DNA from: Thalassotalea_A litorea
GTDB taxonomy: Bacteria; Pseudomonadota; Gammaproteobacteria; Enterobacterales; Alteromonadaceae
Length of the DNA: 64,000 nucleotides
Assembly: GCF_043642205.1 (NCBI RefSeq)
Contig: NZ_JBHZSG010000003.1
Location: forward strand, 1-64,000
Direction: 5' to 3'
The stretch's first letter is position 1, and each line of letters begins with the position of its first letter. This document shows, one piece after another, positions 25,565 to 34,329 of this stretch. The position numbers and the translations under genes were made by a program. The notes beneath the pieces are model-generated. The model worked only from the letters and a program-made list of their open reading frames with translations, was not told the origin of the DNA and searched no databases.

Positions 25565-26320
25565 CTATTTTTTCAAAACTTTAATCGAACCGTTGACACT
25601 TTCCAGTTCAACGTCGGAACTTGCATCACCAAACTTGCCCGATAAATCCGTACCATAGTACTTACCTTTTTCACCGGTTAAGCCAAAATCCGTGCGAATT
25701 GAGCCATTGCCGGTACTCGCTTCTATTCGAGCGCCGAAGTCAGCCGGTAAATAAAGGCGAATACCACCATTGACCGTTTCAACTTCGATGTCCAGGTTTT
25801 TAGCATCGTCTGCAAACGTTAACTCAATACCGCCGTTCACCGCCTCAACATCAACATTGGACGCTAAGCCAGAAGCTTCGATAGAACCATTGACCATATC
25901 GGCATGTAATTCGCCACGCACGCCCTCCACAGTTAATGCACCATTTACCAAATCGATTTCTTTCAGATCCATCGTTTCAGGCACTTTGATGACGTATTTT
26001 ACGCTGCCAGAGCCATTGCTATTGCCCCAACCACCTCGTTCTTTATAGTCAGTCTCAATACTTATTCGATCGCCACTTTGATGCATTTTCACTTCAACAT
26101 TCTGTAAATCGTCTTCATCATCCGCAGTAATAATTGCTGTTACGGCAACCTGATTTTGATCCCAGGCGTTAATTTCAACGTTGCCATTAACGTTGTCGAC
26201 TAAAAGCTCACCTTTGCCGCTCAAATCGAAGCTTTTCTCAACGGTTTTATCGACGTCGGCCTGCGCCTGAAAGGTGATTAAACTTGCTAACGCCAGGCTC
26301 AGCAAAGATAGATTTTTCAT
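25565..26320 (-). CDS. Periplasmic DUF4097 beta-repeat protein
   Basis: 251 residues from ATG 26320, with AAGGA upstream. A longer frame to 26461 gives a non-typical N-terminus and is rejected. Signal peptide ending at FQAQA. The mature part is made of short beta repeats with recurrent NGxI/VN-type turns (NVNGNVEIN, VNGALTVEG, VNGSIEASG, VNGGIEL, VNGGIRLYL, GNGSIRTD, VNGSIKVLK), a solenoid typical of DUF4097 adhesin-like proteins. Function unknown. It is divergent from cinA. Confidence 0.85.
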   Translation of the reverse strand: MKNLSLLSLALASLITFQAQADVDKTVEKSFDLSGKGELLVDNVNGNVEINAWDQNQVAVTAIITADDEDDLQNVEVKMHQSGDRISIETDYKERGGWGNSNGSGSVKYVIKVPETMDLKEIDLVNGALTVEGVRGELHADMVNGSIEASGLASNVDVEAVNGGIELTFADDAKNLDIEVETVNGGIRLYLPADFGARIEASTGNGSIRTDFGLTGEKGKYYGTDLSGKFGDASSDVELESVNGSIKVLKK

Positions 26321-26478
26321 TGTTTTGTCCTTTTCCAAAATACGATTGAAATGAATTACTTGGTTATGTTGTAGAGTATGATGCCGCAACATCAGAAAAG
26401 GTTTAAACCGATTTATATTTTTATTAACAATGTCTTTGGCGTTATCATTAACGTCTAACAAGCTAATGGATCTCTAAC

Positions 26479-27759
26479 ATGTTAAATGTGCAGTTATTGC
26501 TAACCGGCAATGAGTTAATGGCCGGTGATATTGTCGATACCAATTCGGTTTTCATCGCTCAGCACCTGAAAGACCTGGGGGTTGAAGTCACGAAAAAAGT
26601 AACCGTCGGTGATTCGATACACTTGTTAGTTGAACAAATATCCACACTATCAAGCGATGCCGATGTATTAATTATCAATGGTGGCCTTGGCCCGACAGTC
26701 GATGACCTCACCGCGGAGGCGCTCGCCAGAGCAGCAGGTGTCGAACTTGAACAACATCCTCAGGCTCTGCAGGAGTTGCAGGCGTGGTGCGAACGACGCC
26801 AATATCCTTTAACGGAACCAAACCGTAAACAAGCCATACTTCCGATTGGCTGCGATATCGTCAGCAATCCAATTGGCAGTGCCCCAGGATTTTCGTTAAC
26901 GCTGAACGATTGTCTGGTGATCTGCACTCCAGGTGTTCCCCGGGAAATGCAGCAGATGCTAAAGGCGAGTATTCTGCCTATTATCGAAGACAAAATGCCT
27001 GCAGATATGAATAACAAGACTCACAAATTAAAAGTCTTTGGTATCGGTGAGTCAGGTTTACAAAAGATCATCAATGAACAACTCAGTGATTGGCCGGAAC
27101 ACATTGAACTGGGATTTCGAGCCAGCCAGCCCTTGCTGGAAATCAAACTAACCGCCCATTACCTTTCTCACCATGATGATTTACAGCGTTGGACCGATAA
27201 GTTAAAACAGCTTTTTTCGCATCATATTGTTTGTGAGGGCGAAAACGACTTACCAACGACTCTGGTCGATATTTTAAAGGCGCAAAATAAAACCCTGACG
27301 ATGGCGGAATCGTGCACCGGCGGGCTGATTGCTGCATCGATAACCTCGGTACCGGGATCTTCCGCCGTATTTGAAGCTGGCTACACCACCTATTCCAATC
27401 GCATCAAACACAAACTCTTAGGTGTCAGTGCAGATGACTTGCAAAAAGAGGGGGCGGTGAGTGAAACCGTAGTAAAGCAAATGCTAATTGGCGCACTCAA
27501 GGCCGCCGATGCCGATGTTGGTGTCAGTGTGTCCGGCATTGCCGGCCCCGATGGTGGCAGTGATGAGAAACCCGTGGGCACCGTATGGCTTGCCTGGGGC
27601 GATAAATCGGTACAGCATACTCAGCAATTATACTTCCCGGGTCCGAGACGGTTCTTCCAGAATTATATTGCTTATGCCGGGCTTGATTTAGTGCGACGTT
27701 TCTTACTCGGTTACCGTGAAACACCGCGCTATGTGATTGAACGACAACGAAAACACTAG
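26479..27759 (+). CDS. cinA: CinA / nicotinamide-nucleotide amidase
   Basis: 426 residues with the two standard CinA domains. The N-terminal MoaB-like (COG1058) domain has LLTGNELMAGDIVDTNS and NGGLGPTVDDLT. The C-terminal PncC domain, which deamidates NMN in pyridine nucleotide salvage, has MAESCTGGLIAASI, VPGSSAVFEAGYTTYSN and VSGIAGPDGG. The full-length form combines NMN deamidase with ADP-ribose pyrophosphatase in some species. It is divergent from the DUF4097 gene with 158 bp between starts. Confidence 0.93.
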   Translation: MLNVQLLLTGNELMAGDIVDTNSVFIAQHLKDLGVEVTKKVTVGDSIHLLVEQISTLSSDADVLIINGGLGPTVDDLTAEALARAAGVELEQHPQALQELQAWCERRQYPLTEPNRKQAILPIGCDIVSNPIGSAPGFSLTLNDCLVICTPGVPREMQQMLKASILPIIEDKMPADMNNKTHKLKVFGIGESGLQKIINEQLSDWPEHIELGFRASQPLLEIKLTAHYLSHHDDLQRWTDKLKQLFSHHIVCEGENDLPTTLVDILKAQNKTLTMAESCTGGLIAASITSVPGSSAVFEAGYTTYSNRIKHKLLGVSADDLQKEGAVSETVVKQMLIGALKAADADVGVSVSGIAGPDGGSDEKPVGTVWLAWGDKSVQHTQQLYFPGPRRFFQNYIAYAGLDLVRRFLLGYRETPRYVIERQRKH

Positions 27760-27980
27760 CACTTAAATTGACTAAATATTGGTGATATTTGCTAACATTT
27801 GACTACTTCGAGATTGAGGGAACGCTGATAACTAACCGCAATCCTTTGTAATTGTTGATATTTAAAAACTGGCAAGGGCTTTGCTATGTAAATGATAACG
27901 TAGCAATTCTGAACCTAGATGGTCAGAGTGAAAATAACAAATTGTGGCGTTATCGCCATCATCCATTTTAGGAGTGACAC

Positions 27981-28790
27981 ATGAAAAAGTTGATGTTAGC
28001 TAGTGTAATCGGTTCCCTATGCTTGCTTGGTACCGCGAATGCGCACGAAGACAAGGAGCATGTAACCTTCAATTCTGACCATTGTTCGATCAATATGAAT
28101 TATGGTGTCATTGTTGAAAATGACACGATTCGCTTTTTGGATGATGACAACACCATAGTGCAAATCAACAACCAAAAAGACTTATTTGTTCAGGGTAAAC
28201 AAATTGATCTTTCCGACGACCAACAGACATTAGTCACCCAATACGCAGCAGGCGTCAATCAGAAAATTCCTAAGGTGGTTAATATTGCCCTGGATGCGGT
28301 AGAAATCGCCTTTTCGGCGTTATCTCACGTAGCCACAGGTTTGACTGGCGAGGACAGCGACTCAACCGAATCGCTGAATCAATCATTTGCAAAAATCAAA
28401 GAAAAAGTCAGCACACGTTTTCGTGCCGAAGACGGTTCTGTCTATCTGGCAGAGCAGGACTTTGATGAGTTAGATCAGTTTATTGAAGACGAATTAGAAG
28501 GCGAAATTGAAGATCTGGTGTCTAATTCGGTCGGTGATATTTTAATAGCCGTAGGTCAGGCAATGAATGATGAAGAAGGTGATTTTGAGCAAAAAATGGA
28601 AGCGTTTGGCGAACGCATGGAGCGCATGGGCGAAGAAATCGAAGTCGCCGTTGAAGGTCAGGCTGAAGTATTGGAAGCACAAGCTGAAACCTTATGCGCA
28701 GACTTACACGATTTAAACGAGCTCGAAGACGAGTTAACCGGCAATGTCGATGAGCTCGCGGATTTTGATTTGATTCAGGTTACCGAATAA
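27981..28790 (+). CDS. YggN family (DUF2884) periplasmic protein
   Basis: 269 residues with a signal peptide (ending TANA before HEDKEH). The mature part opens with CSINMNYGVIV and then FLDDDNTIVQINNQKDLFVQGKQIDLS, the DUF2884 signature as I recall it from E. coli YggN. The second half is very acidic and predicted mostly helical, rich in Glu. The function of the family is unknown. A good GGAG lies before the ATG. A hairpin follows the stop. Confidence 0.8.
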   Translation: MKKLMLASVIGSLCLLGTANAHEDKEHVTFNSDHCSINMNYGVIVENDTIRFLDDDNTIVQINNQKDLFVQGKQIDLSDDQQTLVTQYAAGVNQKIPKVVNIALDAVEIAFSALSHVATGLTGEDSDSTESLNQSFAKIKEKVSTRFRAEDGSVYLAEQDFDELDQFIEDELEGEIEDLVSNSVGDILIAVGQAMNDEEGDFEQKMEAFGERMERMGEEIEVAVEGQAEVLEAQAETLCADLHDLNELEDELTGNVDELADFDLIQVTE

Positions 28791-28811
28791 ATTGAGCTCA
28801 CAATCGAATTA

Positions 28812-28831
28812 GGGAAACCCATGGTTTCCCC
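28812..28831 (+). terminator. Terminator after the DUF2884 gene
   Basis: GGGAAACC / GGTTTCCC stem with a three-base loop, followed by CTTTA. The T-tract is short, so confidence is moderate. Confidence 0.6.
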
Positions 28832-28897
28832 TTTATCCGTTAATGCTTACATGTTTGAATCGTATATGGCGCAATAATCCTTATCCTAGACCTGATA

Positions 28898-29479
28898 TCA
28901 GCTTCTGGGATCGGTAAGTTTTACATCTTCTCTGCTGTCGTGTTGCTGGTGAAAACCGATTAGTTGCGGATACGGGGCAAAATCGACCAGCTCACGAAAC
29001 AACGCCCAGTCCACCAGACAGTAAAGACAAATGGCCGGGTAATTCCATCGAGCGTAAAGTCCTTGTTCAACCTGTTGTTCTAATACCGCAAATAGTTTGG
29101 TCAATCGTTCTCTTTGCAGGTTAAAAAACAATCCATCTTGGGAAGGGTCGATGCCACTACGCATCAGCAACAAAATTTCCACCAAAGAATCACTGGCAGC
29201 ATCAATTAGCGTCAATTGATTTTCCTGCTGCCAGGTTAATGGTTCAAGTTCAAATTTTTCAGTTAAATAGCGAAAAACCACTCTTGAATCATAAATATGC
29301 TGATCACCATCAACGACAAACGGGACTTTCAATGTAGGGTTGTGGTAAGTCAGTAACTCCCTACCTTTTGCGTCAAAAATATCAATATCATGAAAGGTTA
29401 ATGCATTATTTAAGTTAGCCGTTGCCAGCAATCGGGTGCGGCGTACAAATGGAGATGTGGTTGAACCGTATAAATCCAT
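28898..29479 (-). CDS. Glutathione S-transferase family protein (SspA-like)
   Basis: 193 residues from ATG 29479, which has GAGGA upstream; a TTG at 29494 is the alternative. N-terminal thioredoxin-like half with YGSTTSPFVRRTRL (active-site Ser region), NPTLKVPFVVDGD and DSRVVFRYL, the cis-Pro and glutathione gamma-Glu motifs. The C-terminal half is helical. Substrate unknown. The divergent neighbour is the HETRH protein gene. Confidence 0.85.
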   Translation of the reverse strand: MDLYGSTTSPFVRRTRLLATANLNNALTFHDIDIFDAKGRELLTYHNPTLKVPFVVDGDQHIYDSRVVFRYLTEKFELEPLTWQQENQLTLIDAASDSLVEILLLMRSGIDPSQDGLFFNLQRERLTKLFAVLEQQVEQGLYARWNYPAICLYCLVDWALFRELVDFAPYPQLIGFHQQHDSREDVKLTDPRS

Positions 29480-29592
29480 GGGTAAAATCCTCAATCGTAT
29501 TTATCTCCACATCATTGCATCGATTGTTCAAACAGAAAAGGTGAAATCGGTTAAAATAAACGTTTTATTGCCGCATCATTTTTGGAGCGAAG

Positions 29593-30459
29593 ATGTTGAG
29601 TCGTTATGTCGCCTATCTAATTGTGAGTCTATTTATCAGTTTTTCCCTATCGGTTATCGCCGACGAACAAAGCCAGGAAGCACAAAAGCGGGCAAAGTTC
29701 TTTGCCAATGCAAACTTACAGGAAAAAGCGCCGGCGGCGTTTGCCCTGCAACCTCAGGCTCGGGATTTTTTAAATAACGTAAGTGCTAAAAGCTTCCAGC
29801 AGGCCGATAAATTGGTGGAAGCGATCCTTGCAGATAGTGAACTAAAACAAGCTCTGGCAAAATGGCCCGAGTTATCAATCACTCAACAACTCCCTTATTT
29901 GCGCAAAATTTTCGCTCTCGAATGTGAGGTGATGGCAATCGAACCACCGACCCTGTTAATCGATACCAACACCTATCCAAATCGCGCGGTTAATTTTGTC
30001 TTTAACACGGAATTTACAGGAAATATTGTCGATACCGGCACCGTATACCTAAATCCGGAAAAATTAACAGAACAACCGCATTATGGACCTTTAGCTTTTA
30101 TCATTCATGAAACCCGCCACTCATATCAATATCAGCTGGCGCAACGAAACCAGCCTGATGTCATTTCTCAAGCCTATAAGCATGCATTTATCGCGCAAAA
30201 ACAGCTTTCAGGATTCTCATTTAGTGATTTTTTAACGCTAAATAATGAATATGAAGCATTTCTGTTTGGCAATTATGTCGTTGGAAGACTGACGAATTGG
30301 CAGGTAGATATACTAAACATGGGGACCTATGCAAGCCAGTTTGACGAACAAGGACAGCTAAAAATAGATTTACCGAAGATGGCAACGTCGTTGTCTGAGA
30401 ATGAATCTCTGCTTCCTCACTATAACAAGGCTGCTGAAGCACAATATCTGGAAAGATAA
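29593..30459 (+). CDS. Secreted protein with HExxH-like zinc motif
   Basis: 288 residues with a signal peptide (hydrophobic to about 22, then ADEQ). A zinc-protease-like motif FIIHETRHSYQ (His172, Glu173, His176) lies in a predicted helix, and NNEYEAFLFGNYV (Glu219, Glu221) could provide the third ligand, so a gluzincin-like peptidase is possible. No family recognised and no prosequence evident. TTTTTGGAG precedes the start at a short distance. Whether it cleaves anything is inference from the motif. Confidence 0.65.
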   Translation: MLSRYVAYLIVSLFISFSLSVIADEQSQEAQKRAKFFANANLQEKAPAAFALQPQARDFLNNVSAKSFQQADKLVEAILADSELKQALAKWPELSITQQLPYLRKIFALECEVMAIEPPTLLIDTNTYPNRAVNFVFNTEFTGNIVDTGTVYLNPEKLTEQPHYGPLAFIIHETRHSYQYQLAQRNQPDVISQAYKHAFIAQKQLSGFSFSDFLTLNNEYEAFLFGNYVVGRLTNWQVDILNMGTYASQFDEQGQLKIDLPKMATSLSENESLLPHYNKAAEAQYLER

Positions 30460-30513
30460 CGATTTATCACCCAACTGAGCTAAAGATGGCAAACCAATTA
30501 ATGGTCGCTCAGG

Positions 30514-31038
30514 TTATCCCTGAGTGACCATTAAACCTTGACTGTAGCGTTTTATCTTAGCGTGACAGTTATCTAGCCCTAATTGCTCCTGAAACGGTAC
30601 ATATAACATGCCTTCATAGTTCATTTTCAAATATTGGAAGGTAAGCGAAAACGCTTCTTCGAAGCAGCTTTTTGGCTTCAAATCATAACCAGTTGCTAAC
30701 AATGCAGCGTTTTTGCCTTTAAGGCGACGGCCCTTTTCTTTATGTTCATCCAATAAATCGGTAATCCGATCGAAAAACAATTTCAATTGCGCACTTGGTC
30801 CATACCAATACACAGGGGATGCAAAAATTATTCGCTGGTAATTTAGCAGTTCATCAATCAAGGCGATAAAATCATCATCCTGATTATGGTTCTCATAATT
30901 ATAGGGACGAATTTCGAAGTCGTTAATATTGAGAATAGACGCACCGATTTCGGAGCTTACCTTATCTGCAAGAATCGCTGTGTTTCCCCTACTTCTGCTA
31001 CTTGCCATAAGAATAATAGTATTGCAGTTTTCCATCAT
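30514..31038 (-). CDS. NAD(P)H-dependent FMN reductase / flavodoxin-like protein
   Basis: 174 residues. Flavodoxin-like fold with N-terminal phosphate-binding MASSRSRGNTAILAD and the flavin motif ASPVYWYGPSAQLKLFFDR (about 78-96), typical of the NADPH-dependent FMN reductase / quinone reductase group. It is the second gene of a pair with the VOC protein (13 bp gap) behind a SoxR-like promoter, which fits reduction of quinones, flavins or redox-cycling compounds. Confidence 0.85.
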   Translation of the reverse strand: MMENCNTIILMASSRSRGNTAILADKVSSEIGASILNINDFEIRPYNYENHNQDDDFIALIDELLNYQRIIFASPVYWYGPSAQLKLFFDRITDLLDEHKEKGRRLKGKNAALLATGYDLKPKSCFEEAFSLTFQYLKMNYEGMLYVPFQEQLGLDNCHAKIKRYSQGLMVTQG

Positions 31039-31051
31039 AACGTCCCCTCAA

Positions 31052-31468
31052 TCAATAACGATTTCTTTGCGCTGGAATATCGCTAAGATATTCAACAAAT
31101 TCCACTTCATAACCACTTGGGTCAATAAAATAGACATTTTTACGAAACGGATTGTCGGCGCCGGGTTTTGCGACCTCAAAGCCCGCATTGGCGAGACGAC
31201 TGATTAGTGCGGATAAATTTACGGTAACAAAGGCAAAGTGGGCTAATCCGAGGCGATTGGATGTTAAATCTCGGTTATCGCCCTGACCATTATCATTAAA
31301 GGTTAAGTATTGATAATCATCGCCGAAATGAATCCAGTTTCTTGCAGTGCCATACCAGGTGTCATTATCACCACCTCGTACTGTCCAATTGGGGAAAGCA
31401 GCTTGATAGAAAGCTAATGTGGAAGGTAAATCTTTGACGACTAGGTTTATATGTTCGAGATGTAGCAT
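31052..31468 (-). CDS. VOC family (glyoxalase/bleomycin-resistance-like) protein
   Basis: 138 residues, one full VOC domain of paired beta-alpha-beta-beta-beta modules. It begins MLHLEHINLVVKDLPSTLAFY, with LAHFAFVTVNL in the second module and VYFIDPSGYEVEFVEYL at the end. Metal-ligand candidates are His6, the His in LAHFAF and the Glu in YEVEFVEY. The substrate is unknown; a role in detoxification or oxidative-stress response is suggested by its promoter. First gene of the VOC-FMN reductase operon. Confidence 0.85.
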   Translation of the reverse strand: MLHLEHINLVVKDLPSTLAFYQAAFPNWTVRGGDNDTWYGTARNWIHFGDDYQYLTFNDNGQGDNRDLTSNRLGLAHFAFVTVNLSALISRLANAGFEVAKPGADNPFRKNVYFIDPSGYEVEFVEYLSDIPAQRNRY

Positions 31469-31535
31469 GGCATGCTCCTTATGTTGTCATCCAATAGCTT
31501 TCTTTAACTTTGGACTTTTCTAATGGAATGACGCC

Positions 31536-31566
31536 ATGCTAAAACCTCAACTAACGTTGAGGTAAA
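31536..31566 (-). promoter_or_regulatory. SoxR/MerR-type promoter of the VOC-FMN reductase operon
   Basis: On the minus strand TTTACC (-35) and TAGCAT (-10) are separated by 19 bp, longer than normal sigma-70 spacing. An operator CCTCAAC-N4-GTTGAGG sits across the -35 and spacer. MerR-family activators need exactly this overlong spacer. The known E. coli soxS promoter has the same CGCTTTACCTCAA left half. The VOC start codon lies about 60 bases downstream of the predicted start site. No merR/soxR gene is in the window. Confidence 0.7.
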
Positions 31567-31748
31567 GCGTTGATTTCATTTTTCTAACCCATGAATTTTC
31601 CCATCCACGAACCATAGGCGGGTGGATTTCGCAATAAAGAAGCAAGTAACCAACTGAAAATTAGGCCTTTAATTTTTATGCGTGGTTTTGTATATTGTCG
31701 CAATGTTGTTGGCTTGGAAGAGCCAGTTGTTATTTATTAGGGATGATT

Positions 31749-32546
31749 ATGAAGTATTTGAAGTTTCTCTTATTAGTACCTTTGCTAATGCTTACCACCG
31801 CTTGCCTCACGACGTCTACACCTGAGGTTTCCATGGGGCAAACCCGGTTTCAAAATCCAGAGGTCAATTCTAAGCCTTTCAATGTAAAAGTGAATATCAG
31901 TACTGCCTCGAGAAGTGTGGTGGTGCTGTCAGATCTACAATCTGATTTACTGTCGCGCCGCGAACAGGCTGATAATGATGATTGCCCCTCATGCTACGAA
32001 CCAACTGCTGTTACTAATGAAAATAATGTAGAAGGTGATTTACGTATTGAAGGTTCAGTGAGTGCAGGCAAAGGTTTTGAGGTCACAGTAAGTGGCGTAG
32101 ACAGTAACAAAGTATCTCTCAAGTATCAGTTTTATGGTGCCCACGAAGATCAATCGGACACAGGCAATATATCGCAAGCTATCGCTATCGGCTATGAATC
32201 TTTTGAAGATTCAAATTCACACATCACTTGGAAAACCGAAACCAAAACCTATGATATTGCCTATATCATCGGGAAGCGCTTATCAAAACAAACCATTGCC
32301 TACGGAGGGCCTTTCCTACAGATAGCCGATGCACAGGGTGATGGACACTTAAATTATCGAATTCAACCTGATTACCTTTTCAGTTACGGTGTCGATGGTC
32401 ACATGCTGGGGGCAAATCTGGCGATCGAGCAACGATTCAATTATGGCTTTGGTTGGGGTATAGAAGGAATCATCACAAAATCTATATGGGGCAACGATGA
32501 ACATATTGGCGGAGGGCTACATTTAAGGTTTGGATACCAGTTTTAA
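31749..32546 (+). CDS. Outer-membrane lipoprotein with C-terminal beta-barrel-like region
   Basis: 265 residues from ATG 31749, which has AGGGA five bases upstream; a longer frame from 31695 is rejected. The signal ends in a lipobox-like MLTTAC. After a Ser/Thr-rich linker with CPSC, the C-terminal 150 residues show alternating strands and finish LHLRFGYQF, the aromatic end typical of outer-membrane barrels. Family not recognised. It is followed by the bidirectional terminator before guaA. Confidence 0.6.
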   Translation: MKYLKFLLLVPLLMLTTACLTTSTPEVSMGQTRFQNPEVNSKPFNVKVNISTASRSVVVLSDLQSDLLSRREQADNDDCPSCYEPTAVTNENNVEGDLRIEGSVSAGKGFEVTVSGVDSNKVSLKYQFYGAHEDQSDTGNISQAIAIGYESFEDSNSHITWKTETKTYDIAYIIGKRLSKQTIAYGGPFLQIADAQGDGHLNYRIQPDYLFSYGVDGHMLGANLAIEQRFNYGFGWGIEGIITKSIWGNDEHIGGGLHLRFGYQF

Positions 32547-32600
32547 CTGGTGAAGACGACTTCTCAACTAACCATTTACTTTTCCTCTGTATCTTATCAA

Positions 32601-32627
32601 AAAAGGCCCGCATATCGCGGGCCTTTT
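32601..32627. terminator. Bidirectional terminator between the lipoprotein gene and guaA
   Basis: Perfect 11-bp stem AAAAGGCCCGC / GCGGGCCTTTT around a five-base loop. A- and T-tracts on both sides allow it to end both converging units. Confidence 0.92.
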
Positions 32628-32646
32628 CAGTTCAAGCGGATCAATA

Positions 32647-34224
32647 TTATTCCCACTCAATCGTCGCAGGTGGTTTACCTGAAATATCATAAACAACGCG
32701 AGAAATACCGTCGATTTCATTAATAATACGATTGGATACCAACCCTAAGAAATCATAAGGCAAATGTGCCCAATGTGCGGTCATAAAGTCGATGGTTTCT
32801 ACCGCTCGCAAGGAAACAACCCAGTCGTATTTACGGCCATCGCCCATAACGCCTACGGAGCGTACTGGTAAGAATACCGTAAATGCCTGGCTGACTTTGT
32901 GGTACAAATCCGCCTTGTGCAATTCTTCAATAAAAATCGCATCGGCACGTCGCAGTAAGTCACAATATTCTTTTTTCACTTCACCGAGAACCCGAACGCC
33001 TAAGCCTGGTCCTGGGAATGGATGACGATAAAGCATGTCATACGGTAGGCCTAATTCCAGACCAATTTTACGAACTTCATCTTTGAACAGTTCGCGTAAT
33101 GGCTCAACTAAACCTAGCTCCATATCTTCCGGTAATCCACCAACGTTGTGGTGGGATTTAATCACATGGGCTTTACCGGTTTTCGATGCGGCAGATTCGA
33201 TAACATCCGGATAAATTGTTCCTTGTGCCAACCATTTCGCATTTGCCAGTTTGCCTGCTTCTTCATCAAAAACGTCAACAAACACATTACCAATAATTTT
33301 TCGTTTCGCTTCGGGCTCATCAACACCAGCAAGGCGATCCAGGAAACGATCTTCAGCTTGCACATGGACAATATTCAGACCGAAATGATCGCCAAACATT
33401 TCCATAACCTGCTGGCCTTCGTTTAAGCGCAGTAAGCCGTTATCAACAAACACACAAGTCAGCTTATCGCCAATAGCACGGTGCAATAACATGGCAACAA
33501 CCGATGAATCAACACCACCGGATAAACCAAGCACAACCTCATCGTCACCAACCTGTTGCTTCATTTTTTCGATCGCATCTTCAATGATCGAGCTCGGCGT
33601 CCATAACTTTTCACATTGACAGATATCAACAACGAAATGCTCAAGAATACGCATCCCTTGTTTGGTGTGGGTTACTTCCGGATGGAACTGAACCCCATAA
33701 AATTGCTTATCTTCATTGGCCATCGCTGCGTATTTACAGCTCGGCGTTTGCGCAATCGTGGTAAAGCCTGCAGGGATTTGTGAAACCTTATCACCATGAC
33801 TCATCCATACATCTAATAACGCATTACCATTGGCGCCAATACTATCTTCGATGTGCTTAAACAGCGCAGATTGCTGGATAATTTCTACAGACGCATAACC
33901 AAACTCTTTATGCTCGGAGCTTTGTACACCACCGCCAAGCTGTTCGGCCATGGTTTGCATGCCATAGCAAATACCGAATACCGGTACATTGGCATTAAAC
34001 ACATACTCGGGTGCTCGTGGCGAATTCGCTTCAGTGACAGATTCCGGGCCACCTGCCAGGATGATACCTGAAGGGTTAAACTCGCGGATCTGTTGTTCCG
34101 TGACATCCCAGGCCCATAACTCACAATAGACGCCAATTTCACGTACACGGCGGGCGATTAACTGGGTGTACTGGGAACCAAAATCCAATATTAATATTCG
34201 ATGATCATGAATATCTTGACTCAT
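32647..34224 (-). CDS. guaA: GMP synthase (glutamine-hydrolysing)
   Basis: Converts XMP to GMP using glutamine and ATP. 525 residues. N-terminal class I amidotransferase with nucleophile GICYGMQ (Cys86) and GVQFHPEV near 180. The ATP pyrophosphatase domain has the PP-loop LSGGVDSS (about 233-240), and the C-terminal dimer domain ends with ISGKPPATIEWE. It follows guaB by 105 bp on the same strand; the two carry out the last two steps of GMP synthesis. Confidence 0.97.
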   Translation of the reverse strand: MSQDIHDHRILILDFGSQYTQLIARRVREIGVYCELWAWDVTEQQIREFNPSGIILAGGPESVTEANSPRAPEYVFNANVPVFGICYGMQTMAEQLGGGVQSSEHKEFGYASVEIIQQSALFKHIEDSIGANGNALLDVWMSHGDKVSQIPAGFTTIAQTPSCKYAAMANEDKQFYGVQFHPEVTHTKQGMRILEHFVVDICQCEKLWTPSSIIEDAIEKMKQQVGDDEVVLGLSGGVDSSVVAMLLHRAIGDKLTCVFVDNGLLRLNEGQQVMEMFGDHFGLNIVHVQAEDRFLDRLAGVDEPEAKRKIIGNVFVDVFDEEAGKLANAKWLAQGTIYPDVIESAASKTGKAHVIKSHHNVGGLPEDMELGLVEPLRELFKDEVRKIGLELGLPYDMLYRHPFPGPGLGVRVLGEVKKEYCDLLRRADAIFIEELHKADLYHKVSQAFTVFLPVRSVGVMGDGRKYDWVVSLRAVETIDFMTAHWAHLPYDFLGLVSNRIINEIDGISRVVYDISGKPPATIEWE

Positions 34225-34308
34225 TCGTCTCTTCTCTTAGTAAGTAATAAGCTAGCTGTCGAAACAGCAAAAAAATTAACAGGTACCTAACCAAATATAT
34301 GGTCAACA

Positions 34309-34322
34309 GGCCCTTGCGGGCC
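34309..34322 (-). terminator. Weak hairpin between guaB and guaA
   Basis: GGCCC-N4-GGGCC just after the guaB stop. There is no T-run, so it is more likely a processing or attenuating hairpin than a full terminator. Confidence 0.35.
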
Positions 34323-34329
34323 CATTTAT

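Noticed and set aside
34309..34322. Strong guaB terminator
   Set aside because: The hairpin has no T-run and guaA follows on the same strand, so co-transcription is likely; kept only as a weak hairpin.
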